From the NCBI GenBank assembly GCA_045605385.1, contig JAZUPW010000053.1:1-64000 (forward strand): DNA of 64,000 nt, read 5' to 3'. This document shows, piece by piece, positions 34,909 to 41,532 of this stretch. Position numbers and translations under genes: made by a program. The stretch comes from SIG607 sp045605385. GTDB lineage: Bacteria > Bacillota > Clostridia > Oscillospirales > Acutalibacteraceae. How positions within the stretch are numbered: the first letter of the stretch is position 1; every line of letters starts with the position of its first letter. The notes under the pieces were generated by a model. That model was not told where the DNA came from, ran no database searches, and worked only from the letters and a program-made list of their open reading frames with translations.

Positions 34909-34927
34909 TGTGAAAGAGGTTAAAATT

Positions 34928-35194
34928 ATGACAAATAACGATGAAAAAGCAAAGAAAAGAAGAGAGCAAAGACATCTGGAAGTGCGGAAAGGTTTTATAA
35001 AGAACTTGACCACGCTGATGAACGAGAGAAACTATTCGTGTCAGCAATTAAGTACGAAGATCGACAAGAACATCAGCTATATTAATCGTATTTTGAACAA
35101 CAAAATTATGCCGAGTATAGAAGTCCTTGCCGATATAGCGGATGTGTTTGGGATTGAAGAATCTGAGCTGCTTAAAAATTTGCACGACCTGTGA
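34928..35194 (+). CDS. XRE-family regulator
   Basis: 88 residues, one Cro/CI helix-turn-helix: LTTLMNERNYSCQQLSTKID, NISYINRILNNKIMPSIEVL and IADVFGIEESELL. A charged N-terminal stretch of about 20 residues precedes it. The start at MTNNDEK follows AAAGAGG. It stands alone between two terminators and probably regulates the element, either the recombination genes downstream or the ligase operon; no operator could be assigned. Confidence 0.8.
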   Translation: MTNNDEKAKKRREQRHLEVRKGFIKNLTTLMNERNYSCQQLSTKIDKNISYINRILNNKIMPSIEVLADIADVFGIEESELLKNLHDL

Positions 35195-35296
35195 GTCGTG
35201 GATTATTTCAAACCCATTGACACTATAAAAACCGCGTGTTAAACTGACTATGCTACATTTAAAATAAAGCAGGAGTGTATTCAAAAGATAACGAAA

Positions 35297-35356
35297 ATGC
35301 AATGTACCGTAAAGGTAGAGTTGCACTTGTTAGCTATGCTATACTCCTGTGTATAG
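35297..35356 (+). CDS. Leader peptide of a transcription attenuator
   Basis: A 19-residue reading frame, MQCTVKVELHLLAMLYSCV, ends 24 bases before a perfect terminator hairpin. Short leader peptides followed by a terminator are typical of genes induced by ribosome-targeting antibiotics, where a stalled ribosome prevents termination. Here the next start codon, at 35494 behind AAGGAAGGTGG, opens only an 8-codon frame (MIVFDTGS), so the regulated gene appears to be lost or replaced. A competing 67-codon frame starting with GTG at 35275 reads through the terminator and is unlikely. Confidence 0.45.
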   Translation: MQCTVKVELHLLAMLYSCV

Positions 35357-35380
35357 GATATGGCAAAAGAGCAGCAAGTG

Positions 35381-35412
35381 AGCACTTACCTTTCGGGGTA
35401 GGTGCTTTTTTG
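35381..35412 (+). terminator. Attenuator terminator
   Basis: AGCACTTACC-TTTCGG-GGTAGGTGCT, 10 pairs with one G-T, followed by TTTTTT. Confidence 0.85.
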
Positions 35413-35494
35413 TTATCTTTTTGCCTTCTTTTTATGTTTTGTTCTCCGATAAGTGACGGGTTCAAAATAAACGCATAAAGGAAGGTGGTTCAAA

Positions 35495-36135
35495 ATGATT
35501 GTTTTTGACACGGGAAGTTAATTGCATCAAAAGTTTGGTGCCGAGCGCTACAGTCTGAGATCTGCGACGGACTGAGAATCACTAGCAGAAAACCTTGAGG
35601 TTAGGTTTTAACTTCATCAGTCGATGCTCTAAGGCTGATTATCCGTATGACCCGTAGGCGTGGGAATACGGAACCAAAGAGCTATCACAGTTCTGGCAGC
35701 GGACAGGGTGATATATTAAATAGGCATCACGGAATGTTAGTGACCTATTACGCTGCTCGGTTTTATGATTTCCGTAATAAATCAGAACCCACTTTCACGC
35801 GGTGGTCTGAAGAAGGTAAGTAGGAAAAGTTGTGATATACAAAGCCATTCACAAAGGCGATGTGAACTAAAAAGTGCGGATAGCAGAGCCGTTACGAAAT
35901 GAGGATTATTCGACTGCGAACCTGCGCACACGGCAGACCGGATGGTACAGTGTGACAAAACCACTTGTGCACAGTGGGCGAAAGAAGCGAAGTGCAATAT
36001 ACAGATCCGCTTTCACTTATGGCAATCTGTGAACGAAAATAAGTGCGTAGCCTGCATAGACGAGACGGACATCAGCTTCGATTGCAGAAAATGCTTGTAT
36101 CAGCAAAGACAGAAAGTTGGCGGCTTTTAGTCTTA
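35495..36135 (+). ncRNA. Candidate large structured RNA
   Basis: About 640 bases without a plausible reading frame but clearly richer in G and C than the AT-rich surroundings. Several stems are visible in order: AAAACCT/AGGTTTT (35589-35609), CCGTAT with inner CCC/GGG and ATACGG (35643-35671), AATAGG with inner CAC/GTG and CCTATT (35719-35749), TTCACA/TGTGAA (35848-35866). It follows an attenuator and stands upstream of a tyrosine recombinase on a mobile element, a setting shared with giant RNAs such as GOLLD and ROOL, although I cannot assign it to either. No group II intron domain V or RNase P signature was found. A 62-codon Cys-rich frame (35942-36130) overlaps the end. Confidence 0.5.
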
Positions 36136-36458
36136 GAACCGAATGTTTTAGGTAGCTTTTAATCGTATGAAAAGCCCTGCCGAGCAATCTGTAGTTGAGG
36201 GATTGATTATAATTGACCATTTGATGAATGGGAGTTTTTTCGGCATAGCGCGGTTATTATAACACTCTTGTTTCAAGGGTATGCGCATAGGAACCTCATA
36301 TTTTTAATTTTTGTTTTATTGGGTACGGGGTTCCGCTGTACTCACCCTTATGGGAACAATTTAATATGATTTTTGTTTTGAAATGATTATGACTATCCCT
36401 TCGATATGATATATGATACTCGTTTCGGGATGATAAAATATGACTCTCTTTTCGAGAG

Positions 36459-36510
36459 CGGTCATCAGTTTCTTTTTGCTCCTAAATGAGCAGAAAGAAA
36501 CTGATGACCG
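36459..36510. repeat. Strong 23-base inverted repeat
   Basis: Arms of 23 bases with a single mismatch and a 6-base loop (CTAAAT): CGGTCATCAGTTTC... on the left and ...GAAACTGATGACCG on the right. It forms a very stable cruciform or RNA hairpin and has no T-run, so it is not a normal terminator. Confidence 0.75.
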
Positions 36511-36520
36511 GGCGTAGCCC

Positions 36521-36621
36521 AAGACCTGTTGTCATGAGCCTATTGACAAACTTAAGGAAAAAATCAAAACTAAACCACTGCAAAACACCAATGGGTGAAC
36601 TATGCCCTGACAACAGGTCTT
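36521..36621. repeat. 14-base inverted repeat around 73 bases
   Basis: AAGACCTGTTGTCA (36521-36534) and TGACAACAGGTCTT (36608-36621) are perfect complements. The enclosed sequence has no gene. It may be part of the recombination site or leader of the tyrosine recombinase downstream. Confidence 0.6.
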
Positions 36622-37003
36622 CACATTTTGATATGATAAATGACTGTCATTTTGAAATCTTATCATTTGAATATTATATATAACTCTCGTTTTGAAATCA
36701 CGCCTACGGCGTGTTCCAAAAAGTGCTGACCTTTCATTTCGAGAGTAACAATGATTTTCCGTTTGAGATGACTGGGTTCAAAAAATATGATTGACGCTTT
36801 GAAATGATATATGACTGTCATTTAGAAATGACGGGCGCAAAAATTTTCGTCAATAAAATTATAAAATATACAAAACACTTGGATCAACATTTTGGTACAG
36901 AGAAATCCCCCTATATTCTTCTGTACGAAAATTTGATATAGGCTCATAAATTCGGGAGAGCGAATCTGTGAACCAAAAAATTTTGAAGAAAGGAGAAACG
37001 ACT

Positions 37004-37963
37004 ATGGCTGCGAAATCAGAAAAAGGTAAAAGAGATGCTATTGATAATGTGATGGACCAGATCAATGCGGTTAAAAACAGAATTAACATACGCTCTTTTA
37101 AAACAGTGCATACCTATTACGGACATACTTCTCTGTTCGTAAGGTATTACGTTGAGGAATGGCACGGACAGAAGTTTGTAAATGTGTCCGGCAAGCATAT
37201 CCGAGGGTATGTTAAGAAAATGCAGGAGCAGGGGTTATCCCCGTCTACCATAAAAGCAAGACTGTCGGGAATCCGCTTTTTCTATGAACAGGCAGGCGGC
37301 AAAAACCGATTACCCGATAATAACGAGTTAGGCCTCGAAAAGCGGCAGACGGGCAAAGTTAATATTGCTTGGCTGCCACAGGAAATATCCAAAGGTATTG
37401 AACGTGCAGAGCTTGGCGATCGTATGGATGCCAAGCATGCTATTAAGCTTGGCTCACAGTTTGGACTTAGGATTGAAGAATTATGTCGTGTACGCTTAGA
37501 CCATATAATAAAAGCTATGCGCTACGGTGAAATTACCGTACAAGGCAAAGGTGGTCAGGTACGTGCAGTACCGATTAAAACTGCAGAGCAAAAAGCACTC
37601 ATTGAAGAACTGTATAACTTTGCAAAGAAAAATAAGATTCAGCCTGTAGAGTATTTAATAAGCCCACCGGGTAAACACGGTGTAAGAAAAGAAATGAAGT
37701 CGCTTGAAAACTGGTTGACTGCACACAGAGATAAATTTACCGTTGCCAACAGAACCGACTTTGTAAAGCCTGGGGACAAGTCCCGTTCAACAACACTCAC
37801 ATGGCACGGACTTCGTTATTATTATGCACAGAACGAGCATCAACGTAATTTAGATGCAGGCGTAAAGCGTGCTAAGTATAAGACAAGTGAAACGCTTGGT
37901 CATCACAGACCGGATATTACAAACACCTACCTGTCGAGAGCGCCTAAAAGGGCGAAGAAATAA
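37004..37963 (+). CDS. Tyrosine recombinase (integrase_1 type)
   Basis: 319 residues. An N-terminal SAM-like DNA-binding domain (about 20-110, with LSPSTIKARLSGIRFFYEQA) is followed by the catalytic domain: Arg in FGLRIEELCRVRLDH, Lys in VQGKGGQVRAVPI, WHGLRYYYAQNEH, LGHHRPDIT and the nucleophile Tyr in NTYLSR. All catalytic residues are present. The start at MAAKSEK has AAGGAG upstream. Proteins of this type are found on conjugative elements beside serine recombinases; its own target is unknown. The repeats upstream may be its recombination sites. Confidence 0.85.
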   Translation: MAAKSEKGKRDAIDNVMDQINAVKNRINIRSFKTVHTYYGHTSLFVRYYVEEWHGQKFVNVSGKHIRGYVKKMQEQGLSPSTIKARLSGIRFFYEQAGGKNRLPDNNELGLEKRQTGKVNIAWLPQEISKGIERAELGDRMDAKHAIKLGSQFGLRIEELCRVRLDHIIKAMRYGEITVQGKGGQVRAVPIKTAEQKALIEELYNFAKKNKIQPVEYLISPPGKHGVRKEMKSLENWLTAHRDKFTVANRTDFVKPGDKSRSTTLTWHGLRYYYAQNEHQRNLDAGVKRAKYKTSETLGHHRPDITNTYLSRAPKRAKK

Positions 37964-38049
37964 CACTACGAAGAAATTTATATAGATGAAGGAGCTATTT
38001 AATTTATATATGAAAATCTTTGATTTTCATTTGTAATGGGAAGTATAGG

Positions 38050-38079
38050 TCAGGCACCGTCTCTCCACGATGCCTGACA
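38050..38079 (+). other. Hairpin in the leader of the small gene before the serine recombinase
   Basis: GTCAGGCA / TGCCTGAC with a 14-base loop; a second stem ACCTCC/GGAGGT follows. They lie between the tyrosine recombinase and the small gene at 38164, and may regulate it. Confidence 0.4.
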
Positions 38080-38163
38080 GTTAGGAGAATATTTATATGT
38101 TATATGTTTCGAAGCCTACCTCCGGCGGAAATGGAGGTAAATAAAACAAGGAGGTAACGCCTA

Positions 38164-38355
38164 TTGAAAAAGACTTCTCTAACTGAGCTGAAAGAAAAAT
38201 ATAAAGCGGCGCCTGTATCAAATCAGGTGATTCAGATAGATGGGATATCCTATACTGTCGTTAGCCATTATGCAGGCGATAAGGATATCAATAAAGTTGT
38301 AAGAAATATTGCTTTAAGCAAGGCTTACGAAGATATGAAAATACACTCGGCATAA
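38164..38355 (+). CDS. Small TnpW-like protein
   Basis: 63 residues, TTG start behind AAGGAGG. The core IQIDGISYTVVSHYAGDKDI followed by KVVRNIALSKAYED recalls TnpW-type proteins and other small proteins encoded next to large serine recombinases in Tn4451-like elements. It may modulate the recombinase or take part in transfer; no function is proven. The recombinase gene begins 103 bases downstream. Confidence 0.5.
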   Translation: MKKTSLTELKEKYKAAPVSNQVIQIDGISYTVVSHYAGDKDINKVVRNIALSKAYEDMKIHSA

Positions 38356-38458
38356 TGCCGTTTTATTGTCAATTCGGCTTGATTGTATGGGCTGAATATG
38401 GTATAATATAAGTACATATAATCAAGCTGCTTTGACGGAAAAGGAGTAAAAAATAAAA

Positions 38459-40138
38459 ATGTCAAAGCTACAATTTAATAAAAAAGCAGGTCTTTATTAC
38501 AGACTCTCAAAGGATGATGAACGTATCGGTGAATCGCTTTCCATCGGCAATCAAAAGCTGATACTCGAAAGGTATGCAAGGGAAAACGGATTCGAAATAG
38601 TGGATGAATATATCGATGACGGTTATTCCGGAACCAACTTTAATCGCCCGGGCCTAAAGCGATTGATTGAGGATGCACAATGCGGAAGAATCGATACGAT
38701 CATCGTAAAGGATCTGAGTCGTTTCGGGAGAGATTACCTACAGGTTGGACAGTATACGGAGTATATCTTCCCGGAGTTTAATATCCGCTTTATTGCCGTA
38801 ACCGATAACGTAGACTCGGCTGTTCAAAAGGATGATGACTTGGATACTACGCCGCTGAAAAACATTTTTAACGAATGGCAGGCGGCTAATACAAGCCGTA
38901 AGATTAAAAGGGTTATCGAAGCGGGTGCAAAGGCAGGAAAATATAGGGTATGCCAAGCACCTTACGGTTATGTTAAAGGAACGGATGAAAAGAAGCTCCC
39001 TGTGATTGACGAACCGGCGGCAAGTAATGTCCGCAGAATGTTTGAAATGCGTGCAAGCGGTATTAGTCCAAACAAGATTGCTCAAACCTTTAATGACGAA
39101 CATATCCCGATTCCGTCCGATTACAAGGAAGAAAAGTTCGGTATTCCTAACACACGCCGTTCTCATCATCTTTGGTCCTGTGCCACGGTCAAGCAGATTC
39201 TTAACAATCCCATTTACTTAGGTCATCTCGTTCAAATGCGGACAACAACCGTTTCGTATAAGAACAAGAAAACCGTAAAACGCGATCCCGAGGATATGAT
39301 AATTACCTACAACACTCACGAAGCTATCGTCAGTCAGGAATTATGGGATAAATGCAGAGAGATGGAAGCATCGGTCAGCCAAGGGAAAAAGACAAATACG
39401 GGGTATGTGCATCCGCTGTCGGGACTTGTGTACTGTGCGGATTGTGGTAACAAGATGTATATGAAATACAACAATACCCGACACAGTCGCAAAGGACCGC
39501 GTATTTACTACCGAGAGAACTATTCCTGCGGAGCTTACGAAAAATTTGGTTCACGGGCTTGTTCGAGCCATTATATTCAGATTAAAATTTTGAACCAAAT
39601 CGTTTTGCAGGATATTCGTTCGAAGATTGACCTTGTTTCTATTGACGAAAAGAAGGCGCGAGCCGATTTTCTAAGGCAACGTGATAAACTTGCCAAGAAA
39701 GAAGAAACCGAAAGCCGTAAGCAATTACGAAAGGATAAGGCAAGACTTGAAGAACTCGGCAAACTGTTATCCTCGGTGTATGAGGATAAGGTGATGGGAC
39801 GGATACCCGAAGACGTCTGTATAGAACTGCTGAAAAAGTATCAGGATGAAAAGACTGAGCTTGTAACAGAAATCGCCGCGCTTGAATCAATGCTCTCCGA
39901 AATGGAGAAAACCACGGCAGATGTGGACGAGTTTATTCGCAGACTGAAAACTTATTTAGATGTACCCGAACTCACTCGTGAGATGTGTATGGAGCTGATT
40001 GAGTTTGTTACTGTTGACGAGTGCCCGGGGAAATACAGCAAGGAGCCGCGAGAAATCCATATCTACTACAAACTGATTGATAAGCAACCGCTACCCGTTA
40101 GAAAATGCTTAGAAGATTTAATATGTGCGGATAATTGA
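38459..40138 (+). CDS. Large serine recombinase (TndX/TnpX type)
   Basis: 559 residues. Resolvase domain with catalytic Ser17 in GLYYRLSKDDE, then FGRDYLQVGQYTEYIFPEF; recombinase domain (CQAPYGYVKG, IAQTFNDEHIPIPSDYK, WSCATVKQILNNPIYLGH); zinc ribbon with GLVYCADCGNKMY and YSCGAYEKFGSRACSS; a coiled coil; and a DUF4368-like end (REIHIYYKLID). It moves its element by site-specific insertion and excision through a circle. Its stop codon lies inside the right inverted repeat of the inner element, confirming which element it mobilises. Confidence 0.93.
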   Translation: MSKLQFNKKAGLYYRLSKDDERIGESLSIGNQKLILERYARENGFEIVDEYIDDGYSGTNFNRPGLKRLIEDAQCGRIDTIIVKDLSRFGRDYLQVGQYTEYIFPEFNIRFIAVTDNVDSAVQKDDDLDTTPLKNIFNEWQAANTSRKIKRVIEAGAKAGKYRVCQAPYGYVKGTDEKKLPVIDEPAASNVRRMFEMRASGISPNKIAQTFNDEHIPIPSDYKEEKFGIPNTRRSHHLWSCATVKQILNNPIYLGHLVQMRTTTVSYKNKKTVKRDPEDMIITYNTHEAIVSQELWDKCREMEASVSQGKKTNTGYVHPLSGLVYCADCGNKMYMKYNNTRHSRKGPRIYYRENYSCGAYEKFGSRACSSHYIQIKILNQIVLQDIRSKIDLVSIDEKKARADFLRQRDKLAKKEETESRKQLRKDKARLEELGKLLSSVYEDKVMGRIPEDVCIELLKKYQDEKTELVTEIAALESMLSEMEKTTADVDEFIRRLKTYLDVPELTREMCMELIEFVTVDECPGKYSKEPREIHIYYKLIDKQPLPVRKCLEDLICADN

Positions 40139-40146
40139 TATTCACG

Positions 40147-40224
40147 ACCGCTAATATCTACAGTCACATTGACAGTGAAAGCAAGAAAGCAAGTGCGATG
40201 GCAATAGGTTCAGCCTTGGGATAA
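40147..40224 (+). pseudogene. int: 3' end of the interrupted tyrosine integrase
   Basis: 25 codons in one frame, TANIYSHIDSESKKASAMAI followed by GSALG and a stop. This is the conserved end of Tn916-type integrases with the nucleophile tyrosine in NIYSHI. It fits, in frame, onto the 5' part ending at 22003 once the inner element is removed (total 395 residues). Confidence 0.85.
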
Positions 40225-40231
40225 AAGAGAA

Positions 40232-40263
40232 AACTCCTTGAAGGATAAAACCTTCAAGGAGTT
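40232..40263. terminator. Terminator between integrase remnant and HExxH gene
   Basis: Perfect 13-base stem AACTCCTTGAAGG / CCTTCAAGGAGTT with a 6-base loop; it can serve the plus-strand integrase and the converging minus-strand gene, although the T-runs are short. Confidence 0.7.
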
Positions 40264-40279
40264 GGTGCAGACCTTTAAT

Positions 40280-41035
40280 TTACATAAACTTATACTTTTT
40301 CAGCATCGAGAAAATTAACTCTTTGCATATTTTGTCAATGACATCCACTTTAGAATCATTAAACCATCCTAACATTAATGTGTCTAACAACTTTATTGTG
40401 GTATCTCCCATAAGAGATACAATGGATGATTTATCTTCACTTTCTGTGTAATTTGTCGCAAATAATTTGCATATTGAACGATATCCATAATAGTTAAAAA
40501 CCAATCCAATTACGGTAGATACATCACTAATATCCAAGGGAAAATCTTTGCGCTGTATTATTTCTGAAACTGTATTTAATGGCGTTTCTATAAGTTGAGA
40601 AATACTTTTACTTCCAGAATAAGTTTCGATCGTTTGTTCCATAGAGAAAGAAAGTGAGTCGTCGACTGTTTCTGCACCTAATAGTTTCATAAGTGCAACT
40701 TGCGAAGCATGATATTCTGTGTACCCCTTATTTGCCATATATTTAATTCTATCGGATTTGCAAAATCGCTCGGTGTCAACCATGTGTGTAAACTCATGGA
40801 ACATTATGTAATCGGCTGACAAAGTGGGGGAAATCGTCCAAATGCTCATATGGTGGGTATTTGTATCAAAATCATATTTTACATTGGCTGGTGCTGCATA
40901 TCCTCTGCTATCTGTTTCTTCCTGAGTGATATTAATTGGAGTTACAGTGTAGTTGGGTAAGCAAGAGACACCCATAAATTTCAGGAAATCAATTTCACAT
41001 TTTCTTACATACATACTAACCAATGAAATATTCAT
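40280..41035 (-). CDS. HExxH metallopeptidase-like protein of unknown family
   Basis: 251 residues. MFHEFTHMVDTERF contains a zinc-peptidase HExxH motif (about residues 80-85), preceded by a beta region and followed by helices; no third ligand is certain. The fold may resemble ImmA/IrrE or phage metallopeptidase-like proteins, but no family is assigned. The start at MNISLVS has AGAGGTG upstream; the longer frame extends into the tRNA and is not translated. It sits between the integrase end and the tRNA, a place often held by element regulators. ImmA-like peptidases cleave element repressors, so a regulatory role is possible. Confidence 0.55.
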   Translation of the reverse strand: MNISLVSMYVRKCEIDFLKFMGVSCLPNYTVTPINITQEETDSRGYAAPANVKYDFDTNTHHMSIWTISPTLSADYIMFHEFTHMVDTERFCKSDRIKYMANKGYTEYHASQVALMKLLGAETVDDSLSFSMEQTIETYSGSKSISQLIETPLNTVSEIIQRKDFPLDISDVSTVIGLVFNYYGYRSICKLFATNYTESEDKSSIVSLMGDTTIKLLDTLMLGWFNDSKVDVIDKICKELIFSMLKKYKFM

Positions 41036-41120
41036 GATTTTCACCTCTAAATAAAATTTGAAATACGAGTAGCAAAAACTAATACCTTTTCGTTGAGTTA
41101 AACAATTATACCACATAAAG

Positions 41121-41151
41121 AAAACAACCGCAATCCTAAGATTACGGTTGT
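41121..41151 (-). terminator. Terminator of tRNA-Ser
   Basis: ACAACCG-AATC / GATT-CGGTTGT right behind the CCA end of the tRNA on the minus strand, with a TTTT end. Confidence 0.8.
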
Positions 41152-41154
41152 CCT

Positions 41155-41243
41155 TGGCGGAGACGGCGAGATTCGAACTCGCGGGGGATTGCTCCCTAAC
41201 TGATTTCGAGTCAGCCCCGTTATGACCACTTCGATACGTCTCC
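41155..41243 (-). tRNA. tRNA-Ser(CGA)
   Basis: 89 bases with an encoded CCA. Acceptor GGAGACG / CGTCTCC, D-arm with GTGG, anticodon loop CTCGAAA (anticodon CGA, reading UCG) on stem GCTGA/TCAGT, long variable arm GGGA-GCAA-TCCC typical of serine tRNAs, and T-arm GCGAG TTCGAAT CTCGC. It is the probable right-hand attachment gene of the island; the core TGATTTCGAG is shared with the fragment at 3347-3402. Confidence 0.93.
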
Positions 41244-41301
41244 GTGTATGTTAAACTCAATTTAGAGTATAACGAACTATTCAATTTTTACCGAACGGGG
41301 C

Positions 41302-41437
41302 GCCCCGTTATGTCCTGTTGCGGTGCCCGAAATTTTTTAACACTGCCGTGTAAAAATTTCGACCGCGGCCACTCCGTAGCCTTCGCTTCATCTGCCACCG
41401 GCAGCGCTCGGCAACGTCCCCACTTCGATACGTCTGC
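41302..41437 (-). pseudogene. Broken 5' half of a second tRNA-Ser
   Basis: Two pieces of a tRNA-Ser 5' half: GCAGACGTATCGAAGTGG (complement of 41420-41437) and the GGACATAACGGGGC piece (complement of 41302-41315), separated by a 104-base insertion with a hairpin (CGAAATTTTT / AAAAATTTCG). The acceptor strand GCAGACG pairs perfectly with CGTCTGC of the 3' fragment at 3347 and not with the neighbouring intact tRNA. A 16-base palindrome AACGGGGCGCCCCGTT (41295-41310) marks the inner junction. The rest of 41244-41532 has no gene. Confidence 0.6.
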
Positions 41438-41532
41438 AATTATATTTGAACAAAAAATATTATACCTTCTATTATGCATAAAGTCAAGTTTTAAAATTGA
41501 CATATTATTTGAAAAGTTATATAATAAGCGTT

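Larger units (their letters stand above)
36375..36840. repeat. Degenerate tandem repeat, TTTGAAATGATATATGACT type
   Basis: At least six related units of about 25 bases with consensus TTYGANATGATATATGACT followed by NTCGTTTT, interrupted by a strong inverted repeat. A 15-base piece of the unit (TTTGAAATGATATAT) also starts the hairpin array at 3133. No gene lies in 36136-37003; the stretch before 36375 is AT-rich with no feature that I can name. Confidence 0.55.
22004..40146. mobile_element. Serine-recombinase element inserted in the integrase gene
   Basis: The ends carry inverted repeats TGAATATCAA (22004-22013) and TTGATATTCA (40135-40144). Both junctions show ACCG (22000-22003 and 40147-40150). 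Joining the outer sequences at one ACCG restores an integrase ending DMGTTANIYSHIDSES in frame. The large serine recombinase gene ends within the right repeat, as in TndX-type elements. Size is 18,143 bases. It carries the genes from 22089 to 40138. Confidence 0.8.
3403..41206. mobile_element. Composite genomic island integrated at tRNA-Ser
   Basis: The interval lies between a tRNA-Ser 3' half (3347-3402) and an intact tRNA-Ser(CGA) (41155-41243) that is followed by 5' remnants of another tRNA-Ser (41302-41437). TGATTTCGAG, covering the anticodon loop, is common to the left fragment and the intact tRNA and may be the core. Inside are excisionase-like genes, two tyrosine recombinases, two serine recombinases and many defence genes; outside are housekeeping genes. 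The exact right edge is uncertain because the remnants are rearranged. Confidence 0.6.

Noticed and set aside
35275..35478. 67-codon frame starting at GTG
   Set aside because: It runs through a perfect terminator hairpin, has its ribosome site too close to the start, and overlaps the leader peptide.
35942..36130. 62-codon Cys-rich frame with CxxC-like pairs
   Set aside because: It lies within the stem-rich region, has no ribosome site and matches no family; kept only as a note under the RNA candidate.
35495..36135. Group II or group I intron, RNase P RNA, tmRNA
   Set aside because: No GTGYG start, no domain V hairpin, no reverse transcriptase, no P/Q/R/S pattern and no GAGGAAAGTCC motif were found.
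40225..40275. Second attachment site at GGTGCAGACC after the integrase end
   Set aside because: Only GCAGAC is shared with the left tRNA fragment; too short to support.
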